From NCBI RefSeq assembly GCF_003344785.1, contig NZ_QPMK01000003.1, forward strand, positions 375,160-439,159: a stretch of 64,000 bases of DNA, written 5' to 3'. Source of the stretch: Thalassococcus profundi. Lineage in GTDB: Bacteria > Pseudomonadota > Alphaproteobacteria > Rhodobacterales > Rhodobacteraceae. Positions 38,529-49,023 of the stretch are shown here, in pieces (position 1 is the stretch's first letter; each line of letters begins with the position of its first letter). The notes below the pieces were generated by a model. The model did not search any database, was not told the origin of the DNA, and saw only the letters and a list, made by a program, of their open reading frames with translations. A program made the position numbers and the translations under genes.

Positions 38529-40175
38529 CTAGGACGCGCTGCCCTCTTCGGACCTGTCGGGTTCGAAGCAGTCCAGATCGGGCCGCGTGCCGATGCTGAT
38601 ATGGTCGATATCCTCGTTCGCGAGGCCGATGATCAGCGACGGGATCATCATGCTGACCAGCACGAAGATCGGCAGGCCGACCACGGTGATGACCTGTTGC
38701 AGAGCCGTCAGGCCAGCCTCGCCGGCAAGAATGATCAGCATCGCCGCCACCAGCCCTTCGGCCGCGCCCCAGAACACGCGCTGATGCACCGGTCCGGGGG
38801 TGGCGTTGCCGGTGCAGAGCATGTCGACCACCAGTGACGCCGAATCCGACGAGGTGGCGAAGAAGATCGCCACGATCACCACGGCAAAGCCCTGGATGAA
38901 GGTGGTCCAGGGAAGTTGCTCGAAAAAGGCGAACATGGCCAGCGGCACGCTTTCGGCCACCGCGTCGCTGATCGCCCCGGCCTGGTCGCCCATCGCCTCG
39001 CGCGCGGCGGCGCCGAGACCGTCGAACTCCATCGCCTGCCAGCCGAAGATCGCGAACCAGATCAGCGTGAAGAGCGACGGGGCCATCAGAACGCCGAAGA
39101 CGAATTCCCGGATCGTGCGCCCGCGCGAGATGCGCGCCACGAAAAGCCCGATGAAGGGCGACCAAGTCACCGTCCAGGCCCAGTAGAACACCGTCCAGGA
39201 TCCCTGCCAGCCCCAGTCGTCGTTGCCGGGGTTGTTGTTGGCCAGCATGTCGTTCCAGAAGGCCAGCCGCGGCAGGTTCTCGAAATAGAGCCCGAAGGTC
39301 TCCACGATGCCGCGCAGCAGGAACAGGGTGGACCCGCAGATCAGCACGAAGATCATCAGCGCCACCGCCATGCCGATGTTGAGGTTCGACAAGAGCTTCA
39401 CGCCCTTGTCGAGCCCGACGACGATCGAGGTGACCGCGACGCCGGTCAGAACTGCGAGGATGCAGACCTGCACGAAGGCGCCGTCGCCGGTGCCGAAGAG
39501 CTCGTTCAGGCCGGCGGCGATCTGGCTGGACCCGAGGCCCAGCGACACCGCGACGCCGAAGAGGGTGCCAAGCACGGCGGCCACGTCGATGGTCTTGCCG
39601 ATGGGGCCGTGGATGCGCTCGCGCAGCAGCGGGTAGAAGACCGACGACACCCGCACCGGCAGTTCGTAGCGGTTGATGAAATAGGCGAAGGCCAGACCCG
39701 GCAGGGTGAAGATCGTCCAGGTGTGCAGGCCCAGATGGTAGATCGCGATGGAGATGGCGTCCTTGGCCGCCTCTTCGCTGTAGGGTTCGATGCCGGGCAG
39801 GGGCGGGGTGGAGAAATGCGAGATCGGCTCGGCCACGCCCCAGAACATCAACACCGTGCCGATGCCGCCGGCAAAAAGCATGGTGAACCAGCTGAGGTTC
39901 GAATACTCGGGCCGCGATCCCTTGCGGCCCAGCCGGATGTGCCCGTGCCGCGACATCGCGACCCAAAGCAGGAAACCCAACCAGACGTTGACGCCAAGGA
40001 TGAAGAACCAGCCCAGATTGGTGACGATCCAGGCACGGCCCGCCGCAAAGGCGTCGCCGATGGGGCCGGGGGCGATGACCAGCGCCAGCACGAACACCAG
40101 TGTCAGAGCGGCCGATGTAAAGAAAATCGCGGGATCGGTCCTCAGACCCAGTTTCCGAGCAAGTTCGTCCATCAT
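38529..40175 (-). CDS. BCCT-family transporter (betaine/carnitine/choline type)
   Basis: A 548-residue twelve-helix transporter. It has the conserved BCCT core YWAWTVTWSPFIGLFVARISRGRTIREFV and the GFLLWVAMSRHG region. Substrates in the family are quaternary ammonium compounds such as glycine betaine, choline, carnitine or DMSP. It may feed the MttB-type methyltransferase at 17-18.5 kb with substrate, but the genes are not linked. The start is one of two consecutive ATGs (40175/40172) after a GGGGG. The 3' end is 10 bases from the convergent hflX. Confidence 0.9.
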   Translation of the reverse strand: MMDELARKLGLRTDPAIFFTSAALTLVFVLALVIAPGPIGDAFAAGRAWIVTNLGWFFILGVNVWLGFLLWVAMSRHGHIRLGRKGSRPEYSNLSWFTMLFAGGIGTVLMFWGVAEPISHFSTPPLPGIEPYSEEAAKDAISIAIYHLGLHTWTIFTLPGLAFAYFINRYELPVRVSSVFYPLLRERIHGPIGKTIDVAAVLGTLFGVAVSLGLGSSQIAAGLNELFGTGDGAFVQVCILAVLTGVAVTSIVVGLDKGVKLLSNLNIGMAVALMIFVLICGSTLFLLRGIVETFGLYFENLPRLAFWNDMLANNNPGNDDWGWQGSWTVFYWAWTVTWSPFIGLFVARISRGRTIREFVFGVLMAPSLFTLIWFAIFGWQAMEFDGLGAAAREAMGDQAGAISDAVAESVPLAMFAFFEQLPWTTFIQGFAVVIVAIFFATSSDSASLVVDMLCTGNATPGPVHQRVFWGAAEGLVAAMLIILAGEAGLTALQQVITVVGLPIFVLVSMMIPSLIIGLANEDIDHISIGTRPDLDCFEPDRSEEGSAS

Positions 40176-40284
40176 GTCCCCCGTTGAATTCGTTAAGATA
40201 TTCGGGGTTAACGCAACGTCGTTCCGCAATGTTCCGAGATTTCTGGCAACCTGGACGTGTGGGGCGTCGGGCAGGCGCGCAGCG

Positions 40285-42750
40285 TCAGTCGGTGGTCAGC
40301 CGTGTCACGCCCACCGCCGCCGCGCGCGCGAGGTCGATGTCCAGCGACATGGGAATGTACTCTCCGCGCCGCCAGAGTTCGCCCAGGTCGTCGTAGTGGC
40401 GCGACAGGAAATGACCCGATTGCCCGGTGGAATTGATGAAGACCGAACTGTCGGGATCGGCGAAGTCGTAGACGCCGCGATAGCCCGCCCCGTGCACGTT
40501 CTGGAACGGCATCGGGTCCTGTCCGCTGGTGCGCCCGCGTTGCAGCGTGTTGTCGCCGCCGCTGGTGCTTTGCCGGATGTTGACGAAGTAGCGCAGCACT
40601 GGCACCTCGCCCAGCACCGGATGGTCATGGGTGGCCTGGTGCGCATCGCCCCAGCGCAGGGATTCGAGCGCCGTGCCAAAATTTTCGCCGATCCAGACCA
40701 GCGCGTCGTCCAGCGCCAGCCGCGAGATGTCGGTGCAGCTCTCTTCCGCCGCCGAGCGGATGATGTCGCACCAGGCCGAGGCGCCGTCCACGTCGCGGAA
40801 GACGCGCTCGATGAACAGCGGCTCGACGTGGTCGAATTCATCCGCCAGCGGGCCGAGGTCGTCGCGGATCAGCCGGTCCTGCAGCGCCCGCAGCCAGGCG
40901 GCGTAGATCAGCGGCTCGGGCAGGTGCTCGTTCATCTCGCCGTTCCAGTTGGCCAGCAGGTCCAGCGCGCGCTGGCGCTGGCGTTCGGGCGTGCCTTCGG
41001 GCGCGGCCTCGCCGGTGAACCACAGATCGGCGCCGATCAGCGGCAGAAGCGACCGCGCCGTAAAGGACACGGTGTCGAGCTGCGCCTCGATGAAGCTGTC
41101 GCGCGTGTGCACCTCGCGGCCCTGCATCAGCCCCTGCCAGCGCATCACCCGCTGGCTGTCGCCCCATTCGAAGCTGACATGCATGGGGAATGGCCGGTCG
41201 ACGACCTTGTTGTTGGTGTTGCCGACGATCCCGCCCGAGGGCGAGAGGAATTCGGGATTGGCGGAGAAGGGCAGCATGCCCTGCCAGCGGTTCGCCTCGA
41301 TCCAGCCGGGGCTGGGCAGGCGGCCCTGGCTCTGATGCGCGGCGTCGCGGCGCGGCATGGCGCCGATGGTCTTGAGCGCAATGGTCTCGTTATCCGCCAG
41401 TGTCAGGTTCTGCGACGGCGCGACGTAGCCTTCGGAGAGCGCCAGCGCCTCTTCGACATCATGGGCATGCATCAGGCCGATGGCGGCGCTGATCGAGGTA
41501 TCGCGCCCCGAGAGTGCCGTCCAGGCCAGCGACACGACATGGCCTTCGGGCGTGATGCTGGCAAGGTCGAAGCGGGTGCCCGGCAGGACCGGGCCGTTGT
41601 CGGTCCAGCGCAGGGTGATGGTGATCGGGGCCGCGTCCTTGATCTCGATGATCGACCGGCGGGTGCGAAACGCTTTGAACCCCTCGGGCGTGCGGTATTG
41701 CTCGGGATTGTCGGGGTTCAGTTCCTCGATGTAGAGGTCCTGGTCGTCGAGGTAGGACGAGGTGATGCCCCAGCCCAGATCCTCGGACCGGCCCAGCATG
41801 ATCGCGGGAACGCCGGGGATGGTGCCGCCGATGACACCGCCGGAACTCAGTTGCAGCCGCGCGAGATACCAGATCGCGGGGGCGGTGAAGCCCAGGTGCG
41901 GATCGTTGGCCAGCAAGGTGCCGCCCGAGGCGGAGCGGGTGGGGTCGGCGGCCCAGGCGTTCGACGCGCCCGCCAGCCCGCGCCGCGGCACCGGCCAGAG
42001 GGCCGGACGGTCCTGCGCGGGCGTCGCGGCGGCAAAGCGGGCTCCGGCGGGAAAGAGCGCGCTGTATTCCGGCAGCGCGGCCAGGCCCTGGCCGGGAATG
42101 TCGGGCAGGATATCCGCCAGCCGGTCCTCGTCGGGGAGTTGCAGCGACGTGCGGGCGCGCAGCACCTCGTCGCCGAGGTGGCCCGATAGCTGCAGCGCCA
42201 TGAGTTTGACGATGGCGATGGAATCCGCGGGCTGCCACGGTGCGATGGGCGCGTTGAACAGGAAGAATTCGGGCGCGCCGCGGCCAAGAGAGTCGGCGTT
42301 GATCTCGTCGATGCGGGCGTTGACGCCGCGGGCATAGGCATCGAGCGCATCGCGGGTGCGGGCATCCTGTGCCTCGACCGACTGTACCGCCAGCGGGTAA
42401 AGGTCGAGGCGGCGCAAGAGCTTGTCGGTCTCGACCGTGCGGGTGCCGAAGACCTCGGAGAGGCGGCCCTGCACGGTGCGGCGCAGCAGGGTCATCTGCC
42501 ACAGACGGTCCTGCGCGTGAACGTAGCCCAGTCCGAAAAAGGCATCGCGGTCGGACTGCGCGAGGATATGCGGCACGTTGGAATTGTCGCGCACGATCTC
42601 GATATCGCCGGTGATGCCCGAGACCGCCAGCGCCTTATCGTAATCGGGCAGGGACCGCGAGCCCAGGTAATAGACCACCAGCACCGCCAGCAACGACAGC
42701 AGGATCGCCGCCGATGCGAGCCGCAGCAGCCATCTGAACAGGAAGCCCAT
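40285..42750 (-). CDS. Penicillin acylase family (Ntn-hydrolase) protein
   Basis: An 821-residue precursor of an N-terminal-nucleophile hydrolase. It has an N-terminal membrane anchor (about residues 8-28), an alpha-chain region (FGLGYVHAQDRLWQM is diagnostic), the autoprocessing nucleophile S263 in GASNAWAAD, and a long beta-chain (NDPHLGFTAPAIWYLARL; GIVGNTNNKVVD). Members cleave penicillins, acyl-homoserine lactones or other amides; substrate unknown. The ATG at 42750 follows a GGAG. It is divergent from the beta-hydroxyacid dehydrogenase. Confidence 0.9.
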   Translation of the reverse strand: MGFLFRWLLRLASAAILLSLLAVLVVYYLGSRSLPDYDKALAVSGITGDIEIVRDNSNVPHILAQSDRDAFFGLGYVHAQDRLWQMTLLRRTVQGRLSEVFGTRTVETDKLLRRLDLYPLAVQSVEAQDARTRDALDAYARGVNARIDEINADSLGRGAPEFFLFNAPIAPWQPADSIAIVKLMALQLSGHLGDEVLRARTSLQLPDEDRLADILPDIPGQGLAALPEYSALFPAGARFAAATPAQDRPALWPVPRRGLAGASNAWAADPTRSASGGTLLANDPHLGFTAPAIWYLARLQLSSGGVIGGTIPGVPAIMLGRSEDLGWGITSSYLDDQDLYIEELNPDNPEQYRTPEGFKAFRTRRSIIEIKDAAPITITLRWTDNGPVLPGTRFDLASITPEGHVVSLAWTALSGRDTSISAAIGLMHAHDVEEALALSEGYVAPSQNLTLADNETIALKTIGAMPRRDAAHQSQGRLPSPGWIEANRWQGMLPFSANPEFLSPSGGIVGNTNNKVVDRPFPMHVSFEWGDSQRVMRWQGLMQGREVHTRDSFIEAQLDTVSFTARSLLPLIGADLWFTGEAAPEGTPERQRQRALDLLANWNGEMNEHLPEPLIYAAWLRALQDRLIRDDLGPLADEFDHVEPLFIERVFRDVDGASAWCDIIRSAAEESCTDISRLALDDALVWIGENFGTALESLRWGDAHQATHDHPVLGEVPVLRYFVNIRQSTSGGDNTLQRGRTSGQDPMPFQNVHGAGYRGVYDFADPDSSVFINSTGQSGHFLSRHYDDLGELWRRGEYIPMSLDIDLARAAAVGVTRLTTD

Positions 42751-42869
42751 TTTCGTCTCCGTCTCCCGCACTAGGTCCGGTGCAAAGGGCGTATCTCGGG
42801 ATCGCGGCCTTGCCAAGGGGCGGACCGGCGGGAATAACGGGCGCAACGCAGCGAAAGAGGGAGAGAACG

Positions 42870-43742
42870 ATGGCCAAGGTGGCATTTCTGGGATTGGGCG
42901 TGATGGGCTATCCGATGGCGGGGCATCTGGCCCGGCGCGGGCACGAGGTCACGGTCTACAACCGTACCGCCGCCAAGGCCGAGGCCTGGGTCGAAGAGCA
43001 CGGCGGCGCCTGGGCGAAAACCCCGGCAGAGGCGGCGCGGGGCAAGGAATTCATCATGGCCTGCGTCGGCAACGACGACGATCTGCGCTCGGTCTGCACC
43101 GGCGAAGGCGGCGCTTTCGGGGGCATGGACCGTGGCGCGATCTTCGTCGATCACACCACCGTATCGGCCAAGGTCACGGCAGAGCTGTATTCCGAGGCCA
43201 AGACCTTGGGCCTGTCCTTTGTCGACGCACCGATCAGCGGCGGCCAGGCGGGGGCCGAGAACGCAGCCCTTTCGGTGATGTGCGGCGGGGATCAGCCGGC
43301 CTATGACATGGCCGAACCGGTGATCGACACCTATGCCAAGCTCTGCCGCCGCATCGGCGAAAGCGGTGCCGGGCAGATGACCAAGATGTGCAACCAGATC
43401 GCCATCGCCGGGCTGGTGCAGGGGCTCTCCGAAGCGCTGCATTTCGCCGAGAAGGCGGGGCTCGACGGCCGTGCGGTGGTCGAGGTGATCAGCCAGGGGG
43501 CCGCCGGGTCGTGGCAGATGTCGAACCGCTATGAAACGATGCTGGACGACCATTTCGATCACGGCTTCGCAGTCGACTGGATGCGAAAGGATCTTGGGAT
43601 CTGCTTGCAGGCCGCCGACGAGGTGCAGGCCTCGCTGCCGGTCACGGCGCTGGTGGACCAGTTCTACAAGGACGTGCAGAAGCAGGGCGGCGGCCGGTGG
43701 GACACCTCGAGCCTTATCCGCCGCCTGCGCGCCTTGGGGTGA
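42870..43742 (+). CDS. NAD(P)-dependent beta-hydroxyacid dehydrogenase
   Basis: A 290-residue member of the 3-hydroxyisobutyrate dehydrogenase family, which also includes tartronate semialdehyde reductases. The Rossmann start FLGLGVMGYPMAGHL (about 6-20), the substrate motif DAPISGGQAGAE (about 119-130) and catalytic K172 (GQMTKMCNQ) are all present. AGGGAG precedes the ATG. A tandem array of four 75-bp units with terminator hairpins follows its stop directly. Confidence 0.9.
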   Translation: MAKVAFLGLGVMGYPMAGHLARRGHEVTVYNRTAAKAEAWVEEHGGAWAKTPAEAARGKEFIMACVGNDDDLRSVCTGEGGAFGGMDRGAIFVDHTTVSAKVTAELYSEAKTLGLSFVDAPISGGQAGAENAALSVMCGGDQPAYDMAEPVIDTYAKLCRRIGESGAGQMTKMCNQIAIAGLVQGLSEALHFAEKAGLDGRAVVEVISQGAAGSWQMSNRYETMLDDHFDHGFAVDWMRKDLGICLQAADEVQASLPVTALVDQFYKDVQKQGGGRWDTSSLIRRLRALG

Positions 43743-44042
43743 GCCGCGCCCGGAAAAGGCTCCGGGGGAGCCTTTTCAGCGGCGAACGCGGTTTTCGCAA
43801 GAAAACCGCCGGGGCAAGCCGCGCCCGGGCAAGGCTCCGGGGGAGCCTTTTCAGCGGCGAACGCGGTTTTCGCAAGAAAACCGCCGGGGCAGGCCGCGCC
43901 CGGGAAAGGCTCCGGGGGAGCCTTTTCAGCGGCGAACGCGGTTTTCGCAAGAAAACCGCCGGGGCAAGCCGCGCCCGGGAAAGGCTCCGGGGGAGCCTTT
44001 TCAGCGGCGAACGCGGTTTTCGCGAGGAAACCGCTGGGGTCA
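43743..44042 (+). repeat. Four tandem 75-bp repeats
   Basis: Units start at 43743, 43818, 43893 and 43968 (exactly 75 bases apart), each beginning GCCGCGCCCGG. Each unit has hairpin 1 AAGGCTCC-GGG-GGAGCCTTTT and hairpin 2 GCGGTTTTC-GCAA-GAAAACCGC. In copy 4 hairpin 2 reads GCGGTTTTCGCGAGGAAACCGC. Units are nearly identical, so the amplification is recent or kept uniform. The 43743-44423 gap contains this array and the family-2 repeat copy c. Confidence 0.95.
43754..43776 (+). terminator. Rho-independent-type terminator (first of four)
   Basis: AAAAGGCTCC-GGG-GGAGCCTTTT begins 12 bases after the dehydrogenase stop. A strong stem with a four-T tail supports termination. The same hairpin recurs in the three later 75-bp units, near 43830, 43905 and 43980. 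Confidence 0.75.
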
Positions 44043-44090
44043 GGGAGAGTCGAGCCACCGTCGGGCCGCGGTGCGGCGATCCGGCTCTGC

Positions 44091-44215
44091 CGCTCAGCAC
44101 TTTATACCAGCCAAATCCGGACGACTTGTCAGCGTCGTGCCAAGCCCAGCCAAATCGCCGTGCCGGGGGGCGGCCCGGCGATGGCGCGGCGGCGGCCAGG
44201 GGCCGCCTTGATTCC
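44091..44215 (-). repeat. Dispersed intergenic repeat (family 2), copy c
   Basis: Read on the minus strand it has the same block order as copy b at 16611-16750: CGCGGAATCAAGGCGG, CGGGCCGCCCCCCGGCACGG, GCGATTTGGCTGGGCTTGGC, GTCGTCCGGATTTGGCTGG, TATAAAGTGCTGAGCGG. The core CGCGCCATCGCCGGGCCGC also matches the 21-bp sequence of the ccmB-ccmC gap. Confidence 0.8.
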
Positions 44216-44423
44216 GCGCAGCGACGAGGTCCGAACCAACGAACAGAGGGGCGGCCCGACCCCTCGCGGCAGGTTTGGCGGCGTCAAACTCACCTTGCGG
44301 TCCGTGGATGCGCGGCACCGGCCTGGCACATGACCGGCGTGATGACGTGCCGCTGGTGAACAGTCGCGGGTCGACTACAACATGGCGCCTGTCTCTGACG
44401 GGGCATGGCATCGACCAATCGCC

Positions 44424-45758
44424 TTAGAACCGCAGCGACACCCGCAGCCCCGGCGCTTTGTCCGAAAGCTCCAGACGCGCCTCGTGCAGGGACGCGACCA
44501 CCTCCACCAGGCTCAGACCCAGCCCGCTGCCCGGCGTGCCGCGGCTGCGGTCGAGCCGGTAGAGCCGTTGCAGCACCAGCCCGCGCTCTGGCTCGGGGAT
44601 GCCGGGACCGGTATCGGCCACCCAAAGCACCGGATGCGGGCCGTTCGATGCGCCCAGGGTGATCGCCGTGCCGGAGGGCGTGTGGCGCATGGCATTCTCG
44701 ATCAGGTTCGCCACCGCCTGGCCCAGCAGGTTGCGGTCGCCGGTCACCGGGATCGTGTCCGCGTCGGCAGGCAGGTCCAGCGTCAGGCTCTGGCCGTTCT
44801 CTGCCGCCGAGGGTTCGAAGACCTCGTGGAAGGTCCGGCAAAGCTGCGCGAGGTCCACCGTGGCAAAGCGTGAGCGGGGCGTGCCCGCCTCGACCTGCGC
44901 GATCTGCAGTAGGGCGTGGAAGACCGAGACGATATCCTCGAGCTCCGCCCGCGCCTCGGCCACCTTCTCCTGCGCCTCCGAATCCAGCGCGTGCCGTTCG
45001 GCCAGATCGTCCAGGTGCAGGGCGACGCGCTGGATCGGCGTCTTGAGGTCGTGCGCGATGTCCGAGGACACCTGACGCAGGGTCTCGACCGAGGCTTCCT
45101 GCGCGCGGGCCATCTGGTCGATCTTGCGGGCGATCTGCGCCAGATCCTCGCCCCAGCCGGGCGTGTCGCCGATCCGCGCCGACAGCGTGCCGGTGGTGAG
45201 CCGGTCGAGGTCGTCGCCGATCACCGCCACCTGCCGTGCCGATCGGCGGGCGAAGTAAAGACCGCCAGACACCGCGATCAGCACCGTGGGCAGCAGGCTC
45301 AGCGCCAGAATGTTCAGGAACACGCCGCGCAGGGCGTCGATCTCGGCCCGGCTGCGCGCGATGGTCAGCTGCCCGCCATAGAGCCGAGCGGTGAGCGCCA
45401 GGTAGCGCCCCGGCAGCCCGGCGCGATCCTCGCCCAGGCTCACGATGTGGTAGCCCTCGTCGTCGCGCGCGATGAAGGCGTTGCCGTAATGCTGGCGGTT
45501 GGCGGCGTAATAGCTCAGCACCAGCCGGTTCGGATCGGTCTCTGCCGCCTCGGCTTCGACCAGCTGCGCCAGCGCGGCACCGCTCGGGGCGGCGCGGAAC
45601 CCGGTCATGTCCTGCCGCAGATCCTCGCGGATCGTGTCCTCGAAGGACCGCTGGGTGATCACGTAGCTGGTGGCGAGGCTCAGCAGGCTGACCACCGAGA
45701 AGAGCAGCACGAGGCCAAGCGCCAGCCGCAGCGGGGTGGAGCGCAGCAGGCGGCTCAT
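44424..45758 (-). CDS. Two-component sensor histidine kinase
   Basis: A 444-residue membrane kinase. Two membrane segments (about 12-34 and 147-170) flank a periplasmic sensor domain, then a HAMP-like linker, acceptor H236 in SSDIAHDLKTPIQRV, and a HATPase domain (NLIENAMRHT; DTGPGIPEPERG; GSGLGLSLV). It overlaps the response regulator stop by 4 bases. The pair is divergent from a Do-type protease, hinting at an envelope-stress circuit, which is inference. Confidence 0.92.
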   Translation of the reverse strand: MSRLLRSTPLRLALGLVLLFSVVSLLSLATSYVITQRSFEDTIREDLRQDMTGFRAAPSGAALAQLVEAEAAETDPNRLVLSYYAANRQHYGNAFIARDDEGYHIVSLGEDRAGLPGRYLALTARLYGGQLTIARSRAEIDALRGVFLNILALSLLPTVLIAVSGGLYFARRSARQVAVIGDDLDRLTTGTLSARIGDTPGWGEDLAQIARKIDQMARAQEASVETLRQVSSDIAHDLKTPIQRVALHLDDLAERHALDSEAQEKVAEARAELEDIVSVFHALLQIAQVEAGTPRSRFATVDLAQLCRTFHEVFEPSAAENGQSLTLDLPADADTIPVTGDRNLLGQAVANLIENAMRHTPSGTAITLGASNGPHPVLWVADTGPGIPEPERGLVLQRLYRLDRSRGTPGSGLGLSLVEVVASLHEARLELSDKAPGLRVSLRF

Positions 45759-46426
45759 CCGTCGATCCGGTAGCCCGCACCGCGCACGGTCTGGATCAGG
45801 TCCGGCTCGAAGGGTTTGTCGACCTTGGCGCGCAGCCGGCTGATATGCGTTTCGACCACGTTTGTCATCGGGTCGAAGGAAATGTCCCAGACCGATTCCA
45901 GCAACATGGTGCGGGTCTGCACGCGGCCCTTGCGGCGCAACAGGTGTTCGAGAATGGAGAATTCGCGCGGCAGCAGGTCGATCTCCTGCCCGCCGCGGGT
46001 CACCTTGCGTGTGATCAGGTTCATCTCGAGGTCTGCGGCGCGCAGGACGGTTTCCTGCTCCACCGCCTGCGGGCGGCGGGCAAGGGCGCTGACCCGGGCC
46101 GACAGTTCACCGAAGGCGAAGGGCTTGGTGAGGTAATCGTCGCCGCCGGCGTTCAGACCGTCGATGCGGTCGTCGACGCTGCCCAGCGAGGTCAGGAAGA
46201 GCACCGGCGTGCGGTTGCCGGCGGCGCGCAGGGTCTTGACCAGCGTCATGCCGTCGACCTCTGGCAGCATCCGGTCCACCACCATGACATCGTAGCCGCC
46301 GCCCGTGGCCTGCACCAGCCCGTCGCGGCCGTCGGTCACGAGATCGACCGTGTGGCCTTCTTCGCGCAGTCCGCGGGCGATGTAGCTGCCGGTGGTGGCG
46401 TCGTCTTCGACAACGAGAAGTTTCAT
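45755..46426 (-). CDS. OmpR-family response regulator
   Basis: A 223-residue regulator with receiver domain (MKLLVVEDDATTGSYIARGL; acceptor D51 in VVDRMLPEVDG; K in YLTKPF) and a C-terminal winged helix (LLRRKGRVQTRTMLLESVWD; VVETHISRLRAKV). The ATG at 46426 is the start; upstream in-frame residues lie in the promoter region. It is co-transcribed with the kinase that follows. Confidence 0.93.
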   Translation of the reverse strand: MKLLVVEDDATTGSYIARGLREEGHTVDLVTDGRDGLVQATGGGYDVMVVDRMLPEVDGMTLVKTLRAAGNRTPVLFLTSLGSVDDRIDGLNAGGDDYLTKPFAFGELSARVSALARRPQAVEQETVLRAADLEMNLITRKVTRGGQEIDLLPREFSILEHLLRRKGRVQTRTMLLESVWDISFDPMTNVVETHISRLRAKVDKPFEPDLIQTVRGAGYRIDG

Positions 46427-46603
46427 TGGGACCGCAATCGCTGAATGGCGGGTGCAAGCCCGCGGAAGTGCACGGAACATGAGCCTTTTGGTCCGCCGTG
46501 TGAAGCTTCGTTGGTGTTAAAAATTTGTATAGGCCCGGCCAAGCGGCTGTGAGGCGCAGGCGTCAGATAGGCAGCATCGCAAGAGCAAAACAACGGAGTT
46601 TGC

Positions 46604-47722
<1,119 letters not shown>

Positions 47723-47783
47723 GGCGCGAATTCCGCAGGTGAAGGTCCCCCCGAAGCTTGCGGGATCATCCTTTAGGGGATGC

Positions 47784-47818
47784 GCGGTCCGGTGTCGAAA
47801 GACGCCGGGCCGCTTTTT
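47784..47818 (+). terminator. Rho-independent terminator after the protease gene
   Basis: Stem GCGGTCCGGTGTC (47784-47796), tetraloop GAAA, stem GACGCCGGGCCGC (47801-47813), then TTTTTGTTTT. It lies 61 bases after the protease stop and is a classical intrinsic terminator. Confidence 0.88.
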
Positions 47819-47942
47819 GTTTTATCCTTCGCCTGCTGTCGGCCTGCGACGCGGGCAGCGCGCCGCTAATCTGCCGCTTCTTCCTCAAAATTGCCCAAAT
47901 GTCCGTTTAAGCGGGATGCAACCAGCTTTGACGGAGACCGCC

Positions 47943-49016
47943 ATGCCCAGAGACACCGCCGAATCCCGGGTCGACTATATCGCCCGGTCCGCCGAAGACT
48001 TTTTCGGCCAGGAACTGGACGACATCTCGGCCCCCGGCGGCGAAAGCCGGTCGAGCTTCCGTCTGCATTTTCCCGACCGCACGGTGATCGCCACCCTGCG
48101 CCCGAACTTCCGCCGCACCCATCTCGAAGGCTATGTGCTGGGCCAGTTGTCGGAGCATTGCGACGACGTGCCCCGCGCGCTTGGCGTGGTCGAGGAAATC
48201 CTGTTTCAGGAAGACGTCGGCGGCCGCCGGCTCAACGTCGCCATCGCCGAGGTCGAGGGGATCGAGCAGCACGAGATGGCCCACGCGGCGGTGTCGTCGA
48301 TCTTCCGTTTCCAGAGTGCCGCGCGCAAGACCGACTTGGCCGAGATGCTGCCGCACCTGGGCGACAATGCCGAATGGTACGAGAATTTCATCGGCGCGGT
48401 GGACGCGCTCGAACCCTACGGAGGCGGCATCCCCGACAGTTTCGACCCCTATGCGGTGCTGGATGCGCTGGACGTGCCGAAGACGCAGTTCATCAAGTGG
48501 GACTGCCGGTCGGGCAACGCGGCGCTCGGGGACGACGGGCGGCTGCGCTGGTTCGACTTCGAATATTCCGGCATCCGCCACGGCGCCGAGGATTTCGCCT
48601 GGCTCATCGGCGACGAGGCCTGGCCGATGGACCCGAGCGACATGGTCGATATCGTCATCGACGCCTTCGACCCCGAATGCGGCCACACCATGGACGCCTA
48701 TTTCGAATACCTGTCGCATTACACCGTGTTTCACTGCATCCAGCGCTTCAAGCTGATCGTGAAAGAGGCGGAAAAGCGCGGCTGGCAGAAGAAAGAGAAG
48801 GTGCGCAAATACGACGATGCCGGGATACATCCGGATTTCGCCGCCCATATCTGCAAGGTCGGCGGGTATTTCGCGGCGCAATATCCGCTGACGTCCTGCC
48901 TGCGCGATCATTTCGAAGCGGCGGAAAAGAACTTCCGCACGCTATCTGAACGCGACGCGCGGCGCGAGGACAAGCGGATGAAGAAACTCAAGCGCCGCCG
49001 GGTGTTGCGGGCCTGA
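47943..49016 (+). CDS. Aminoglycoside-phosphotransferase-like (APH-fold) protein
   Basis: A 357-residue protein with a kinase-like C-terminal half. The catalytic-loop equivalent reads KWDCRSGN (HGDxxxxN in typical APHs; the first H is replaced by K) and the metal motif is WFDFEYSG. Other visible features are an N-terminal lobe with SRSSFRLHFPDRTVIATLRP and a basic C-terminal tail (RREDKRMKKLKRRRVLRA). Substrate unknown. The ATG at 47943 has GGAG 6 bases upstream. It is 7 bases from the acetyltransferase gene, so a two-gene operon is likely. Confidence 0.72.
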   Translation: MPRDTAESRVDYIARSAEDFFGQELDDISAPGGESRSSFRLHFPDRTVIATLRPNFRRTHLEGYVLGQLSEHCDDVPRALGVVEEILFQEDVGGRRLNVAIAEVEGIEQHEMAHAAVSSIFRFQSAARKTDLAEMLPHLGDNAEWYENFIGAVDALEPYGGGIPDSFDPYAVLDALDVPKTQFIKWDCRSGNAALGDDGRLRWFDFEYSGIRHGAEDFAWLIGDEAWPMDPSDMVDIVIDAFDPECGHTMDAYFEYLSHYTVFHCIQRFKLIVKEAEKRGWQKKEKVRKYDDAGIHPDFAAHICKVGGYFAAQYPLTSCLRDHFEAAEKNFRTLSERDARREDKRMKKLKRRRVLRA

Positions 49017-49023
49017 GCCGAGC

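Noticed and set aside
43743-44042. CRISPR array
   Set aside because: The units are contiguous 75-bp copies without unique spacers, and no cas genes are nearby.
43743-44042. A repeat protein encoded by the 75-bp array
   Set aside because: 75 is a multiple of three, so frames stay open by arithmetic; no ribosome binding site or domain supports translation, and the hairpins explain the sequence.
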